64,000 nucleotides of DNA. Source: Bacteroidota bacterium. Its GTDB lineage: Bacteria; Bacteroidota; Bacteroidia; Cytophagales; Cyclobacteriaceae. The notes under the pieces are model-generated. The model was not told where the DNA came from and did not search any database. It saw only the letters and a program-made list of their open reading frames with translations. Location of the stretch: assembly GCA_018266055.1 (NCBI GenBank), contig JAFDYT010000008.1, forward strand, positions 388,978-452,977, written 5' to 3'. Positions 24,399 through 33,160 of this stretch are shown one piece after another (the first letter of the stretch is position 1; each line of letters begins with the position of its first letter). The translations under genes were made by a program, and so were the position numbers.

Positions 24399-27326
24399 AT
24401 GCGGATGTGGACGCGGTTTTTATCAGGCCTTTTTTTGTTGACAGCAACTACTGTGAGTGCCCAACAATTTTCGCTGCGCAATTATAAAGCGGTGGACGGG
24501 CTGCCTCAATCGCAAATCAATGCGATGGTGGAAGATGCCAACGGGTACTTGTGGCTAGGCACGAGTGGTGGTGGTTTGGCACGGTTTGACGGTCGAGAGT
24601 TTAAGGTGTACACTACACTTGATGGTTTGCTGAGCAACACGGTGAATTCGCTGCTGATCGATTCGCATCAGAATCTGTGGGTGGTTCACGCGCGTGGCGT
24701 CACCAAGTTCGACGGCCGGAATTTTAAAAAAATCCATTCGCCTTCAAGTCCTAAGTACATCTGGAAGTTGTATGAAGTAGGAGATTCTATTTTCTTTCAG
24801 TTGGGAAGCCGTGGAACAATCGGCAAGATTTTCAATGACTCGATAGTAAGTTGGGACAAATCGATTTTTCCCGATAAACGGATTTACTTTAGTTTGCGCA
24901 ACTCAGCAAACGATGTTTGTTATTATTTGAGCGACAGTAGCTTCCTTTTGATTCCAGCAAAAGGTAAACGAGAGCGAATTCCATTTAAGGATAAATTCAA
25001 CTCGATTCAGTCGATGTCCAACTACCGCAACCGGATTTTGTTGCAGACTGACAGAGGCAGCTTTCTCTTTAACGCCACCACCCGGCAGTTCGAACCGATC
25101 AACATCCCCATCAAAGATCATATCGCCGCCTACGATTCTGTATCCAAAACATTTTGGCTAGAGAAAAACAATACGCTCTGGAAACAAGTAGATGATTTTT
25201 CAAAGCCGTATGAACAAGTCATCGCCGATGTGATCATTACCCAACTGCTGTTTGATCGTGAAGGAAACCTGTGGATTGCGACTTCGGGCAATGGACTTTA
25301 CAAGTATAATGTGCTGGATTTTACAAAATGCGGATCCTCAAAACTTGGGTCTGTAATGGCCATTACCAAAGACAAATCGCACAACCTCTGGATTGGATCG
25401 CGGTACCTATTGCGAATGAAAAATGGTAAAGTGACACATTACACACTTAACCTTGGCAACCCGAGCGACGTCATGGCCATCAAAGCCAACCAACGCAACG
25501 AGGTGTGGGTTGCATCGTTTTCAGGCCTTGGTCAGTACGATAGCCTGAAAGACAAATTTAAATGGTACACCCGCGAGCATGGCCTTACCAGCCAGTACAT
25601 TTCCTGTCTCGACTTTGACGAGCGTGGCAACCTCTGGTGCGGCACCATAGACGGTGGCTTGAATTACTTTGATGGTAAGAGCTTTTCAAAGATTACAGTA
25701 ATGGAGGGCCTCAACAATCAGCGGATCCATGCAATTCTTTATTTTCAAAAGAGCAAAAAGTTATATGCCTCTGGTGAGTTTGGATTGGATGTAGTAGATC
25801 ACGGTCGGGTTGAGAAAATAAAATTACCAGAGTTAGCAAGCACACCGATCATCACCATGAGTGCATTCAAAGATTCGCTTCTGCTTCTTGGATCTTCGGG
25901 ATCTGGCATTTTGATTTTTGATCCGGTGAGTCAGCGAACGAAAAGTATCTCTTCGAAAGAGGGCTTACCATCCAACTTGATTTATTTTGTGGCACCCGAC
26001 GAACAGGATTTTGTTTGGGTAGGAACAGAGCAAGGAATTTCGCGCCTGAGACTAGACAAATCGATGGATATAGCTGAGATCCATAATTATGGATTTGACA
26101 ATGGACTGAGCGGTGTGGAGACTAACCAAAACGCATATTTCCTTGGCGATGAAAAATACTTTGGCCTTGTAGACGGCATTTACCAGTTCAACGAGGTTAA
26201 TATGAAGAGCATGTATTCTTATCCGGTTCATCTTACCGGCATCAATGTATTTTATAGCGAAGTTTCCGGACACGATTATGCGGATAGCGTGTACAGTTTT
26301 TTTAAACTCCCTTACCGGCCGGTTTTGCCTTCAGACCGAAATCACATTACGTTTTACTTCAATAGGGTAGAGAAGCAAAATCCTAAGGCAGTACGATACA
26401 AGTATTTTCTGGAGAACTTTGATAAATCCTGGTCGCCACCCACAGACCGCGGCATGGTAACATATGGGAATCTCCCGCCCGGTAAATATGTCTTTCACGT
26501 AAAAGCCATCAATAGCAAAGGTGGCTGGGACGAACAATCTTTGCAGTATCCTTTCGTTGTTAAGGCGCCGTTTTATCAGACAGCCGTTTTTAATTTCATT
26601 GTATTCACTGTGGTGATTGGTTTGGTGGTGTTGATTCCCTATCTAAGTGTGAAAAAGCGAATGAGGAAAGCAATTGAGATAGAGCGCATCCGACAGCAGG
26701 AGCAGGAAAGTCTGCGCAAAGAGATCGCGCGTGATTTTCACGACGACATGGGCAACCAGCTGACGCGCATTATCAATTACATCAGCCTGATGAAGCTGAG
26801 TCAGAATGGTCACGCTTCTGAGTTTTATAATAAGGTCGAAAACGCTGCCAAATATTTGTACACGGGTACGCGCGATTTCATCTGGAGTATTGATCCAGTG
26901 AATGATGAACTCACTAAGCTGTTTTTTCATATTCGCGATTTCGGAGAGAAGCTTTTCGAGGAAAAAGGAATTCAGTTTCGCGCTTTCAATGAATTGAAAG
27001 TAAGGATACAGCTACCCTACGGGTTTAGCCGTGAAGCCAATCTGATCATGAAAGAAGCGATGACGAATGCATTCAATCATTCTCAGGCACGCAACGTTTC
27101 ATTTACCCTAAAGGAGGTGCATGGCGAAGTGGAAATGGAATTGAAGGACGATGGCCTGGGATTTGATCCCGAAAGCATTACTCATCCAAATGGCCTGGCG
27201 AATATGAAAACCAGGGCAAGCAGGATAAAATCAACAGTGCGAGTGGTGAGCAAGCAAGGCGTTGGCACTGAGGTACATTTATTATTTCCAGAATTAAAAC
27301 ACAACACACATGAACAGCGAAATTAA
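24399..27326 (+). CDS. Hybrid-type sensor: two-component propeller + Y_Y_Y + NarL-class histidine kinase
   Basis: A ~975-aa membrane sensor. The ATG at 24399 gives a signal peptide (FLSGLFLLTATTVSAQ). About a dozen Reg_prop repeats follow from ~25 to 630 (for example EDANGYLWLGTSGGGLARFD, DREGNLWIATSGNGLYKYN), then a Y_Y_Y domain (KYFLENFDKSWSPP, YTNLPPGKYVF-like YGNLPPGKYVFHV) and a transmembrane helix (~735-755). The cytoplasmic kinase is HisKA_3/HATPase_c: His781 in ARDFHDDMGNQLTRI, N-box KEAMTNAFNHSQA, and G-box DDGLGFDP / HPNGLANMKTRA. It senses a periplasmic signal and phosphorylates the regulator encoded next, whose gene overlaps it by 17 bases. No receiver domain is fused. Confidence 0.93.
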   Translation: MRMWTRFLSGLFLLTATTVSAQQFSLRNYKAVDGLPQSQINAMVEDANGYLWLGTSGGGLARFDGREFKVYTTLDGLLSNTVNSLLIDSHQNLWVVHARGVTKFDGRNFKKIHSPSSPKYIWKLYEVGDSIFFQLGSRGTIGKIFNDSIVSWDKSIFPDKRIYFSLRNSANDVCYYLSDSSFLLIPAKGKRERIPFKDKFNSIQSMSNYRNRILLQTDRGSFLFNATTRQFEPINIPIKDHIAAYDSVSKTFWLEKNNTLWKQVDDFSKPYEQVIADVIITQLLFDREGNLWIATSGNGLYKYNVLDFTKCGSSKLGSVMAITKDKSHNLWIGSRYLLRMKNGKVTHYTLNLGNPSDVMAIKANQRNEVWVASFSGLGQYDSLKDKFKWYTREHGLTSQYISCLDFDERGNLWCGTIDGGLNYFDGKSFSKITVMEGLNNQRIHAILYFQKSKKLYASGEFGLDVVDHGRVEKIKLPELASTPIITMSAFKDSLLLLGSSGSGILIFDPVSQRTKSISSKEGLPSNLIYFVAPDEQDFVWVGTEQGISRLRLDKSMDIAEIHNYGFDNGLSGVETNQNAYFLGDEKYFGLVDGIYQFNEVNMKSMYSYPVHLTGINVFYSEVSGHDYADSVYSFFKLPYRPVLPSDRNHITFYFNRVEKQNPKAVRYKYFLENFDKSWSPPTDRGMVTYGNLPPGKYVFHVKAINSKGGWDEQSLQYPFVVKAPFYQTAVFNFIVFTVVIGLVVLIPYLSVKKRMRKAIEIERIRQQEQESLRKEIARDFHDDMGNQLTRIINYISLMKLSQNGHASEFYNKVENAAKYLYTGTRDFIWSIDPVNDELTKLFFHIRDFGEKLFEEKGIQFRAFNELKVRIQLPYGFSREANLIMKEAMTNAFNHSQARNVSFTLKEVHGEVEMELKDDGLGFDPESITHPNGLANMKTRASRIKSTVRVVSKQGVGTEVHLLFPELKHNTHEQRN

Positions 27327-27945
27327 AAAACGGGTATTGATCGTTGAAGACGACAAGGAGATCAGAAACAGCTTTATGGTGATCGTAAATAGTTCATCTC
27401 AATTTTCTGTGGTGAATGGATACAGCAGTTGCGAGGAGGCCATTAAACATTTGAATACCGATAAGCCGGATATCGTGTTGATGGATATTGAGCTGCCGGG
27501 TGGCATGAATGGGATTAAAGGCGCCAAAGTCATTAAGGATAAATGGCCCGTGGCAGATGTCATTATGGTCACTGTTTATGAGGATAGTGAAATGGTTTTT
27601 GAGGCGCTGAAAGCCGGCGCAAGTGGTTATATTACCAAGAGTGCTAACTACCGTGAATTGCTTGCTGCTCTAGAAGAGATCAGCAAAGGTGGTGCACCCA
27701 TGAGTAGCAAAATCGCGCGGCTTGTGATTGATAACTTTCATGTGAATCCAAACAGTCCGCTCACCAAACGTGAAACTGAAATTCTGCAACTTATTGCAGA
27801 AGGAAAAACCTATACTCAGATTTCTGAGCAGTTGTTCATTTCAAAGGAAACCTCAAAGACACATATCAAAAACATCTATGCTAAGCTGCAGGTAAAATGC
27901 AAGTCTGAGGCAATTGCCAAAGCGAACCTGGAGAAGTTGATTTGA
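27310..27945 (+). CDS. NarL/FixJ-family response regulator
   Basis: A 211-aa regulator. The receiver domain has acidic pocket residues Glu13/Asp14/Asp15 (LIVEDD), phospho-acceptor Asp59 (VLMDIELPGG), Thr88 and Lys110 (YITKSA). The C-terminal LuxR-type helix-turn-helix (~150-211) reads LTKRETEILQLIAEGKTYTQ and ISKETSKTHIKNIYAKL. It overlaps the kinase gene by 17 bases and is its cognate partner. Targets are unknown; the divergent propeller gene is a candidate. Confidence 0.95.
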   Translation: MNSEIKKRVLIVEDDKEIRNSFMVIVNSSSQFSVVNGYSSCEEAIKHLNTDKPDIVLMDIELPGGMNGIKGAKVIKDKWPVADVIMVTVYEDSEMVFEALKAGASGYITKSANYRELLAALEEISKGGAPMSSKIARLVIDNFHVNPNSPLTKRETEILQLIAEGKTYTQISEQLFISKETSKTHIKNIYAKLQVKCKSEAIAKANLEKLI

Positions 27946-27954
27946 TGTTTTCGA

Positions 27955-28629
27955 CTAGAAGATATAACCTAAACGAATTCCATTGATAAGGTTAGGGCCG
28001 ATGAAAAATTCGCTTGAGCCTTTCAATGTGCCGTTGATGATTGTCCCGTTCCCGTCATCTACGTCAGAATAACTTTTACGGTATAGTTGAAAAGTAAATT
28101 CATACCCGAAAAAGAAATTCTTTGCAGGATAATAATCGAATCCAGAAACAAAGTTTGCTCCATACCTGAAATAGCCCAACTGGGTATAGCTTCCTGAGGT
28201 TTGTTCAATCCAGCCGCCTTTGATTATACGTTGACTACTCCCATAATCAAAAACCTGTTTTGACCATTTAGCAACGAAACTCAATTCCGCGCCTATATAG
28301 GGTGAAAGTCTCCTAGTTCCTTTAAAGTGCTTTTCCAGCCCTAAGTTTACTCCAAAAGTGCCAGTCTTTTGTGTATTTTGAGTAGGCGTTTGATTGTTAT
28401 ATTGATTATACGATCCGATGAAACCAAATCGATACGCAACATCGTCAGTTCTAAAGTATCTTACCTTAATCTGCTGCAGAGCATTGTTAAAACTAAGGCT
28501 TCCCTGAAAAAGATTAACATTAAGCTCAGTGCTGATCGATTTGGCTTTTGCCTTCAACGTATCCTGAGCCTGAGCCTTGATAAGAGAAACGGAAAGAAAC
28601 AGTATAATTGAAATAGATCGGAGTCTCAT
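27955..28629 (-). CDS. Outer-membrane beta-barrel protein, unknown function
   Basis: A 224-aa protein. ATG 28629 gives a signal peptide ending AQAQ. The rest alternates strands typical of a small porin-like barrel (YRFGFIGSYNQYNN, FGVNLGLEKHF, RLSPYIGAELSFVAKW, FFFGYEFTFQLYRKSY) and ends IRLGYIF with terminal Phe. It resembles the OmpW/OmpA-like outer-membrane protein group without a clear subfamily. It is convergent with the response regulator and divergent from the kinase at 28732. Confidence 0.7.
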   Translation of the reverse strand: MRLRSISIILFLSVSLIKAQAQDTLKAKAKSISTELNVNLFQGSLSFNNALQQIKVRYFRTDDVAYRFGFIGSYNQYNNQTPTQNTQKTGTFGVNLGLEKHFKGTRRLSPYIGAELSFVAKWSKQVFDYGSSQRIIKGGWIEQTSGSYTQLGYFRYGANFVSGFDYYPAKNFFFGYEFTFQLYRKSYSDVDDGNGTIINGTLKGSSEFFIGPNLINGIRLGYIF

Positions 28630-28731
28630 GGCTTTGTGAATAATTTCCGACGAAATTACGCTCAAAAGCGAAGAAAAAACATTTCCTTTTGAGCTTTCTA
28701 TTGATTAAGTTCATGTGAAAATAGAACTGTA

Positions 28732-29832
28732 GTGGGAAATTCCCTCGGACAACTGGTCGTCAATGAGCAAACCCTGCAAAGAATACTCGATTTCTTGCCC
28801 TATCCGTTTCTTGTATCCAGAAATGTCAACCAAGGGTGGCGAAACCTGCAAGTAAATCAGCGGTTCATTCAAGAGATCGGATACCACGCGGAGGATATCC
28901 CAACACTGCATGAATGGTTTTTATTGGCTTATCCTGACGCCCTTTATCGCTCGGCAGTTGAAGAAGAATGGAACAAGAGGGTGGAGCAAGCTTTGATTAA
29001 TGGCGACGATGCGGTCACTATGCAGGCTTTAATTAATACCAAAAAAATCGGAAAAAAGTGGTATGAAGTAAAGGCCTCCATTGCCGACGACATGCAGATG
29101 GTCGCATTCATCAACATTAACGAGGTTAAGATGAGAGAGGAGCACCTCAAGCAGATGAATGAAAATCGCGATCGGATTCTATCCATATTAGGTCATGACC
29201 TTCGTGGCCCGATCAGCAACCTTCATGTGCTATCTAAAATGTTGCTGAGCAATCAGGTAAGTAAGGAGGAGTTCATCACTATGATTGGTGGCGTACACAA
29301 CAAAGCATTTAAAACAATGGAGTTTCTCTCCACCACTCTGGCGTGGGCGAAGTCCAACTTCAATACGTTTTCGGCTCATTCTGAGAAGGTGGATCTGAAA
29401 GAGATTTTTTCCAGTGTTGTTTCTTTATATGCAGATTTAATAGCTGAAAAAAACATAGTGATTAAGCCTGAATTATTTTCAGCTTGTGAAATTATGGTGG
29501 ACCGTGAAATCATTACTTCTGTAATCCGGAATCTTCTTTCGAATGCCATCAAGTTTTCACATCAGGGTGGAGCTATATCTATTCGTGCCCATTATGACAA
29601 AGACAATTTTTTTATTGAGGTGGAAGATGAAGGAACGGGTATCGAAAAAGAAAGAATAGATGAGTTGAATTCGAACAAAAGCTTTTCGATGGAGGGAACA
29701 CGTGGTGAAAAAGGATTGGGTATTGGCCTATCGTTATGCAAGGATCTTTTGCGCAGAATAGGAGGAGAACTTGATATTCAAAGCTCAGTCGGCAGAGGGA
29801 CACTTGCACGTGTGGTGCTACCTCTTGATTGA
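28732..29832 (+). CDS. PAS-domain sensor histidine kinase, soluble
   Basis: A 366-aa kinase without transmembrane segments. A PAS-like domain covers ~12-130 (ILDFLPYPFLVSRNVNQGW), then HisKA with His155 in SILGHDLRGPISNL and HATPase_c with N-box VIRNLLSNAIKFSHQGG, G1 VEDEGTGIEKERI and G2 GEKGLGIGLSLCKDLLRRIG. The GTG at 28732 is the only start codon in frame after a stop at 28702-28704. There is no adjacent response regulator, so it is an orphan kinase; its partner must be elsewhere. Confidence 0.9.
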   Translation: MGNSLGQLVVNEQTLQRILDFLPYPFLVSRNVNQGWRNLQVNQRFIQEIGYHAEDIPTLHEWFLLAYPDALYRSAVEEEWNKRVEQALINGDDAVTMQALINTKKIGKKWYEVKASIADDMQMVAFININEVKMREEHLKQMNENRDRILSILGHDLRGPISNLHVLSKMLLSNQVSKEEFITMIGGVHNKAFKTMEFLSTTLAWAKSNFNTFSAHSEKVDLKEIFSSVVSLYADLIAEKNIVIKPELFSACEIMVDREIITSVIRNLLSNAIKFSHQGGAISIRAHYDKDNFFIEVEDEGTGIEKERIDELNSNKSFSMEGTRGEKGLGIGLSLCKDLLRRIGGELDIQSSVGRGTLARVVLPLD

Positions 29833-29985
29833 TAATTTCTGGTCGCAAGCCCGGCCTCTGGGTTTAATGAATACTTCTTCCAGGCGCCTCTCTAGAGAGT
29901 TAGTTACAATACTTCCTTTCTCCACTCCAGTAATAAATCTGGGATTTGAAAAGACGAAATTTCATTTTTGTTAAAATGATTGAAG

Positions 29986-31278
29986 ATGAAAATAGTTCTC
30001 GTCGTAATTCTTCTAGGATATAGCCTTGTAAGTCAATCTCAGGAATGGAAAACGCTGCCCAATTCGCCTACCGTCGAAGGACGATTCGATGATATTTATT
30101 TTATCAATGACTCTACCGGTTGGGCTGTAAATGGTCTTGGTGAAATTTATAAAACGAATGCACCCGGGCAGCAATGGTCGCTACAATTTTCTAACGCGCG
30201 CCTAAAATATATACGGTCAATTGAATTCATCGATGATACCACAGGTTTTGCCGGGTCTCTTGATTCGGCACTTTATAAAACGACGAATGCAGGTAAAACA
30301 TGGAATCGGGTGGATAAGGATTTTCCAGTTCCGGTTCCCGGAATATGCGGAATAAGCCATTTTGGTGACGCAGTGATTCTGACCGGAGCTTTTTTTGGCT
30401 CCCCTTTTGTAATGAATTCGAGTGATCGTGGAAAGACATGGAGCTACGTAGACATGAGCAACAACTCAATTGCTCTTGTTGATGCGTGGTACAAGTCTAA
30501 GGATACGGTCTTCGTCAGTGGAAAAAATCATTCCAACCAATGCCTGATCATGCGATCTGTCGATGCCGGAAAAACCTGGAGCGCCGTTTCTCCTTCGGAT
30601 CAAAATGTGCCGTTGGGCTTCGGGTGGAAGTTACATTTCCCGACGCCCTCTGTAGGATACCTTGCGATTGAAGAGGTCGATGTCACAGATTCGCCGATTG
30701 GCACTAAAACCCATATTTTGAAATCAACCGACGGAGGAAGAAGCTGGTCACCGCATGAGGTGAAGATTGGAAAGAACATTGATTTGCAGGGAATTGGTTT
30801 CTCGGATGCTAATCGGGGATGGATAGGGGGATGGAGTACGGGTATGTATGAAACAAACGATGGTGGAGGAACCTGGAAGCTGATCAACAATTTTGCCAAC
30901 CTTAATCGATTTTTTTTCTTACGGGGTAATTTTGGCTATGCGGTGGGCAACATAGTTCTTCAATTCAGGAAAGCGGTAATTACGGGTGTTGAGCCTCAGG
31001 TGCTCGCTTCACATGATATTCATTCACTGGAGATTTATCCTAACCCCGCGACCACTAAAAGTATGGTGAGAGTTTCTCTTGGCATTCGTACGATGATGGT
31101 ATTGAGTCTTTATGATGCTATGGGAAGAACCGTTAAAGAGATTTATAAAGGATACACTGATGAAGGTGTTCATGAATTTCCGGTTGACCTTGAAAACTTC
31201 ACAAATGGAGATTACATTATTGTTCTTTTAACTAATGAACATTTTCTTGGCAGAAAATTGGTGAAGGTAAAGAACTAA
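29986..31278 (+). CDS. Secreted YCF48/BNR-repeat propeller protein with T9SS type A sorting domain
   Basis: A 430-aa secreted protein. ATG 29986 gives a signal peptide (KIVLVVILLGYSLVSQSQ). The body is a propeller of BNR/YCF48-like blades: STGWAVNGLGEIYKTNAPGQ, TGFAGSLDSALYKTTNAGKT, SSDRGKTWSYVDM, STDGGRSWSPHEV. The last ~85 residues form a type IX secretion sorting domain: LEIYPNPATTKSMVRV, SLYDAMGRTV, and the LGRKLVKVKN end. It should be exported to the cell surface or medium by the T9SS. Function beyond a binding scaffold is unknown. Confidence 0.85.
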   Translation: MKIVLVVILLGYSLVSQSQEWKTLPNSPTVEGRFDDIYFINDSTGWAVNGLGEIYKTNAPGQQWSLQFSNARLKYIRSIEFIDDTTGFAGSLDSALYKTTNAGKTWNRVDKDFPVPVPGICGISHFGDAVILTGAFFGSPFVMNSSDRGKTWSYVDMSNNSIALVDAWYKSKDTVFVSGKNHSNQCLIMRSVDAGKTWSAVSPSDQNVPLGFGWKLHFPTPSVGYLAIEEVDVTDSPIGTKTHILKSTDGGRSWSPHEVKIGKNIDLQGIGFSDANRGWIGGWSTGMYETNDGGGTWKLINNFANLNRFFFLRGNFGYAVGNIVLQFRKAVITGVEPQVLASHDIHSLEIYPNPATTKSMVRVSLGIRTMMVLSLYDAMGRTVKEIYKGYTDEGVHEFPVDLENFTNGDYIIVLLTNEHFLGRKLVKVKN

Positions 31279-31285
31279 CTGCAAG

Positions 31286-31309
31286 AAGGCATTCTGTTGA
31301 TGCCTTTTA
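31286..31309 (+). terminator. Weak hairpin terminator after the T9SS cargo gene
   Basis: AAGGCAT (31286-31292) and ATGCCTT (31300-31306) form a 7-bp stem with a 7-base loop followed by TTAT. It sits 8 bases after the stop and overlaps the end of the convergent flavoprotein gene. The T-run is short, so efficiency is doubtful. Confidence 0.5.
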
Positions 31310-32536
31310 TCCTTGTGCTATCGCCTGCGCGGCAATGTAAGCAGTAGTCCATGCCGACTGAAAATTGAAGCCGCCTGTCTCCCCATCTATGTTCAGAACT
31401 TCTCCTGCAAAGAAAAGGCCTTTCGTCGTTTTGCTCTCCATCGTGTCAAATTCTATTGATTTTAAATCGACGCCACCACAGGTTACGAATTCTTCTTTAA
31501 ACGTAGTCTTACCCTTGATTTCGAAAGGGCAGCGAATCATAAACTCTACAAGACGATTCAGATTTTTTCGAGGAAGTTCTGCCCACGTGCGCTGGTCGTC
31601 AATTTCTGCCAGTTGGCACAACCGTGTCCAAAGCCGCAAGGGGATTGCATGCAAGGGATGATTATAAATTTTTTGTTTGCCTTGGTGGACGTTAAGCTCC
31701 TGCAAATCATTCCGAAGCTTTTCTTCTGATACGCTCCCAGTCCAGTTGACCAGCGCGGTGAAAGTATATTTCCTTTCATGAAGCAACTCAGCAGCCCATG
31801 CCGATAATTTGATTACTGCAGGTCCGCTTAACCCCCAGTGAGTAATCAGTATGGCGCCGGTCTCCATCAATTTTGTTCCGGCGATTTTGATCTCTGCGAA
31901 AGGAACCGCAACTCCCATCAAATCCTTGAAGTGGGATTGGGAATCATTGAAGGTAAACAGCGAAGGAATCGGCTCAATGATTGGCGCAAGTTTGCGCAAC
32001 CAACTGTAGCTTTCAGGCGAAGGATAGCCCCCGCTAGCGATGAGTACTTTTCTGGCGATGATTTCCTCTCCGTTTACATCAAGCACAAAGACTTTTTGTT
32101 GAGGAATAATGCTTCGTACCTCGGCTTGTAGCTTTATTTCAATACGATTTCGTTCAGCTTCGCGGAGGAAACAATCGATGATAGTTTGAGATTGGTTCGT
32201 TACGGGAAACATCCTGCCATCAGCTTCTGTCTTCAGGCGCACGTTTTTATTTTCAAACCAATCAACTACGTCTTTCGCCTGAAACTTCCGGAAGAGTGAT
32301 TTTAGTTCTTTGCTTCCACGCGGATAATGTTTGGAAAGGGGAGTAGGCTCAAAACAATGATGCGTGACATTGCACCGTCCGCCACCAGAAACTTTTACTT
32401 TTGAAAGGAGCTTAGTTGTTTTCTCAAGGATCAGGATGGAGAGTCGAGGATTTTTTTCGGCTGCGGCAATCGCTCCGAAGAAGCCGGCAGCACCGCCGCC
32501 GACTACCACAAGATCAAAAGGGGTGGTGTTTTTCAA
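31307..32536 (-). CDS. BaiN/RdsA-family NAD(P)/FAD-dependent oxidoreductase (HI0933-like)
   Basis: A 409-aa flavoprotein. FAD-binding LVVVGGGAAGFFGAIAAAE is near the N-terminus, KVKVSGGGRCNVTHHC at about 45-60 and the HI0933 signature ITHWGLSGPAVIKLS at ~235. The C-terminal FAVTCGGVDLKSIE-like segment (FVTCGGVDLKSIEF) and LFFAGEVLNIDGETGGFNFQ complete the FAD site. Length and motifs fit the BaiN-like family, whose characterised members reduce bile-acid intermediates, but most are unassigned. The gene is single, preceded by 207 bases that hold a tRNA/GIY-YIG remnant. Confidence 0.9.
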   Translation of the reverse strand: MKNTTPFDLVVVGGGAAGFFGAIAAAEKNPRLSILILEKTTKLLSKVKVSGGGRCNVTHHCFEPTPLSKHYPRGSKELKSLFRKFQAKDVVDWFENKNVRLKTEADGRMFPVTNQSQTIIDCFLREAERNRIEIKLQAEVRSIIPQQKVFVLDVNGEEIIARKVLIASGGYPSPESYSWLRKLAPIIEPIPSLFTFNDSQSHFKDLMGVAVPFAEIKIAGTKLMETGAILITHWGLSGPAVIKLSAWAAELLHERKYTFTALVNWTGSVSEEKLRNDLQELNVHQGKQKIYNHPLHAIPLRLWTRLCQLAEIDDQRTWAELPRKNLNRLVEFMIRCPFEIKGKTTFKEEFVTCGGVDLKSIEFDTMESKTTKGLFFAGEVLNIDGETGGFNFQSAWTTAYIAAQAIAQG

Positions 32537-32625
32537 GAAATAAGATTGAGAATTAGGTTAAGGCTGCACTCACCGATTTGCTTCATCATTCAAATATAAC
32601 ATCAAATGGATGTGTATCGTGAGGA

Positions 32626-32738
32626 ATGGAATTGACTGGATTGGCTAAAGAGGATATAGACATTTAGCTTATAAACAAAAAAACCATCAAACTGATGAGG
32701 CTTTGTCGGGGTGGCCAAATTCGAAACTGACGATCTTG
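32626..32738 (-). pseudogene. Degenerate second copy of tRNA-Pro 3' half and GIY-YIG 5' end
   Basis: Bases 32684-32717 are identical over 34 positions to 33009-33042, which is the tRNA-Pro terminator and acceptor/T-arm. Similarity with small indels continues to 32738 (tRNA body) and down to 32626, where it matches the first ~50 bases of the intact GIY-YIG gene. On the minus strand the order is therefore tRNA-Pro 3' fragment, terminator hairpin, GIY-YIG 5' fragment, the same as the intact unit at 33104-32744. Frame and tRNA are both broken. Confidence 0.8.
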
Positions 32739-32743
32739 GCGCC

Positions 32744-32992
32744 TCACCGCCACGCGATATCCAGATCCTCAAGAAATCGTCTGGCTCCGCGTGCTTTAAT
32801 TTTCAGTTCAAGTTTCATGGCCTCAGAGCGAGTAGCCACAGGAGTAGACCATTTCAGGTACCAAGGCCTGCCGGAGTGAGTTGATTTTGTCTCGCCGGAG
32901 TTATGTTCAGCCAACCTGTTTTCCAAATCCTGAGTCTGTCCGATATAGAACTTTTGGATGGATTGGCTATAAAGGATGTAAACTTGGAACAT
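32744..32992 (-). CDS. GIY-YIG nuclease-superfamily small protein
   Basis: An 82-aa protein starting at ATG 32992. It is a minimal GIY-YIG domain of the YhbQ/URI type: FQVYILYSQSIQKFYIGQTQ carries the paired YIL...YIG strands, followed by LENRLAEHNSGETKSTHSG with the conserved Arg and the helix, and a C-terminal LELKIKARGARRFLEDLD. Such proteins are probably structure-specific nucleases or inactive relatives and are often found in Bacteroidota as multiple copies beside tRNAs. It begins 11 bases after the tRNA-Pro terminator and has a decayed sister copy downstream, so the unit has been duplicated. Confidence 0.85.
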   Translation of the reverse strand: MFQVYILYSQSIQKFYIGQTQDLENRLAEHNSGETKSTHSGRPWYLKWSTPVATRSEAMKLELKIKARGARRFLEDLDIAWR

Positions 32993-33002
32993 ATAAAAAC
33001 AA

Positions 33003-33029
33003 AAAGCCCCATCAAACTGATGAGGCTTT
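33003..33029 (-). terminator. Terminator of tRNA-Pro
   Basis: Read on the minus strand, AAAGCCTCATCA pairs with TGATGGGGCTTT around a GTT loop (12 bp with one G-T pair) and is followed by TTGTTTTTAT. It lies one base beyond the tRNA and is duplicated, in weakened form, at 32687-32704. Confidence 0.85.
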
Positions 33030-33030
33030 G

Positions 33031-33104
33031 TCGGGGTGGCCAGATTCGAACTGACGATCTCTTGGTCCCAAACCAAGCGCGATACCGGGCTACGCTACAC
33101 CCCG
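33031..33104 (-). tRNA. tRNA-Pro (anticodon TGG)
   Basis: The minus strand folds as a 74-nt tRNA: acceptor CGGGGTG with CACCCCG, anticodon stem CTTGG/CCAAG around loop TTTGGGA (anticodon TGG), T-loop TTCGAAT and discriminator A. The 3' CCA is not encoded. Part of it is duplicated in 32706-32738. Confidence 0.93.
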
Positions 33105-33160
33105 AAACTTTAATGAGGCGCGAAGGTATAAAAAGATTTCTTACCTCCAATTTATTTTTT

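Noticed and set aside
29888-29899. Palindrome CTCTCTAGAGAG between the PAS kinase and T9SS cargo genes
   Set aside because: A single 12-base palindrome with no T-run or spacing pattern; could be chance.
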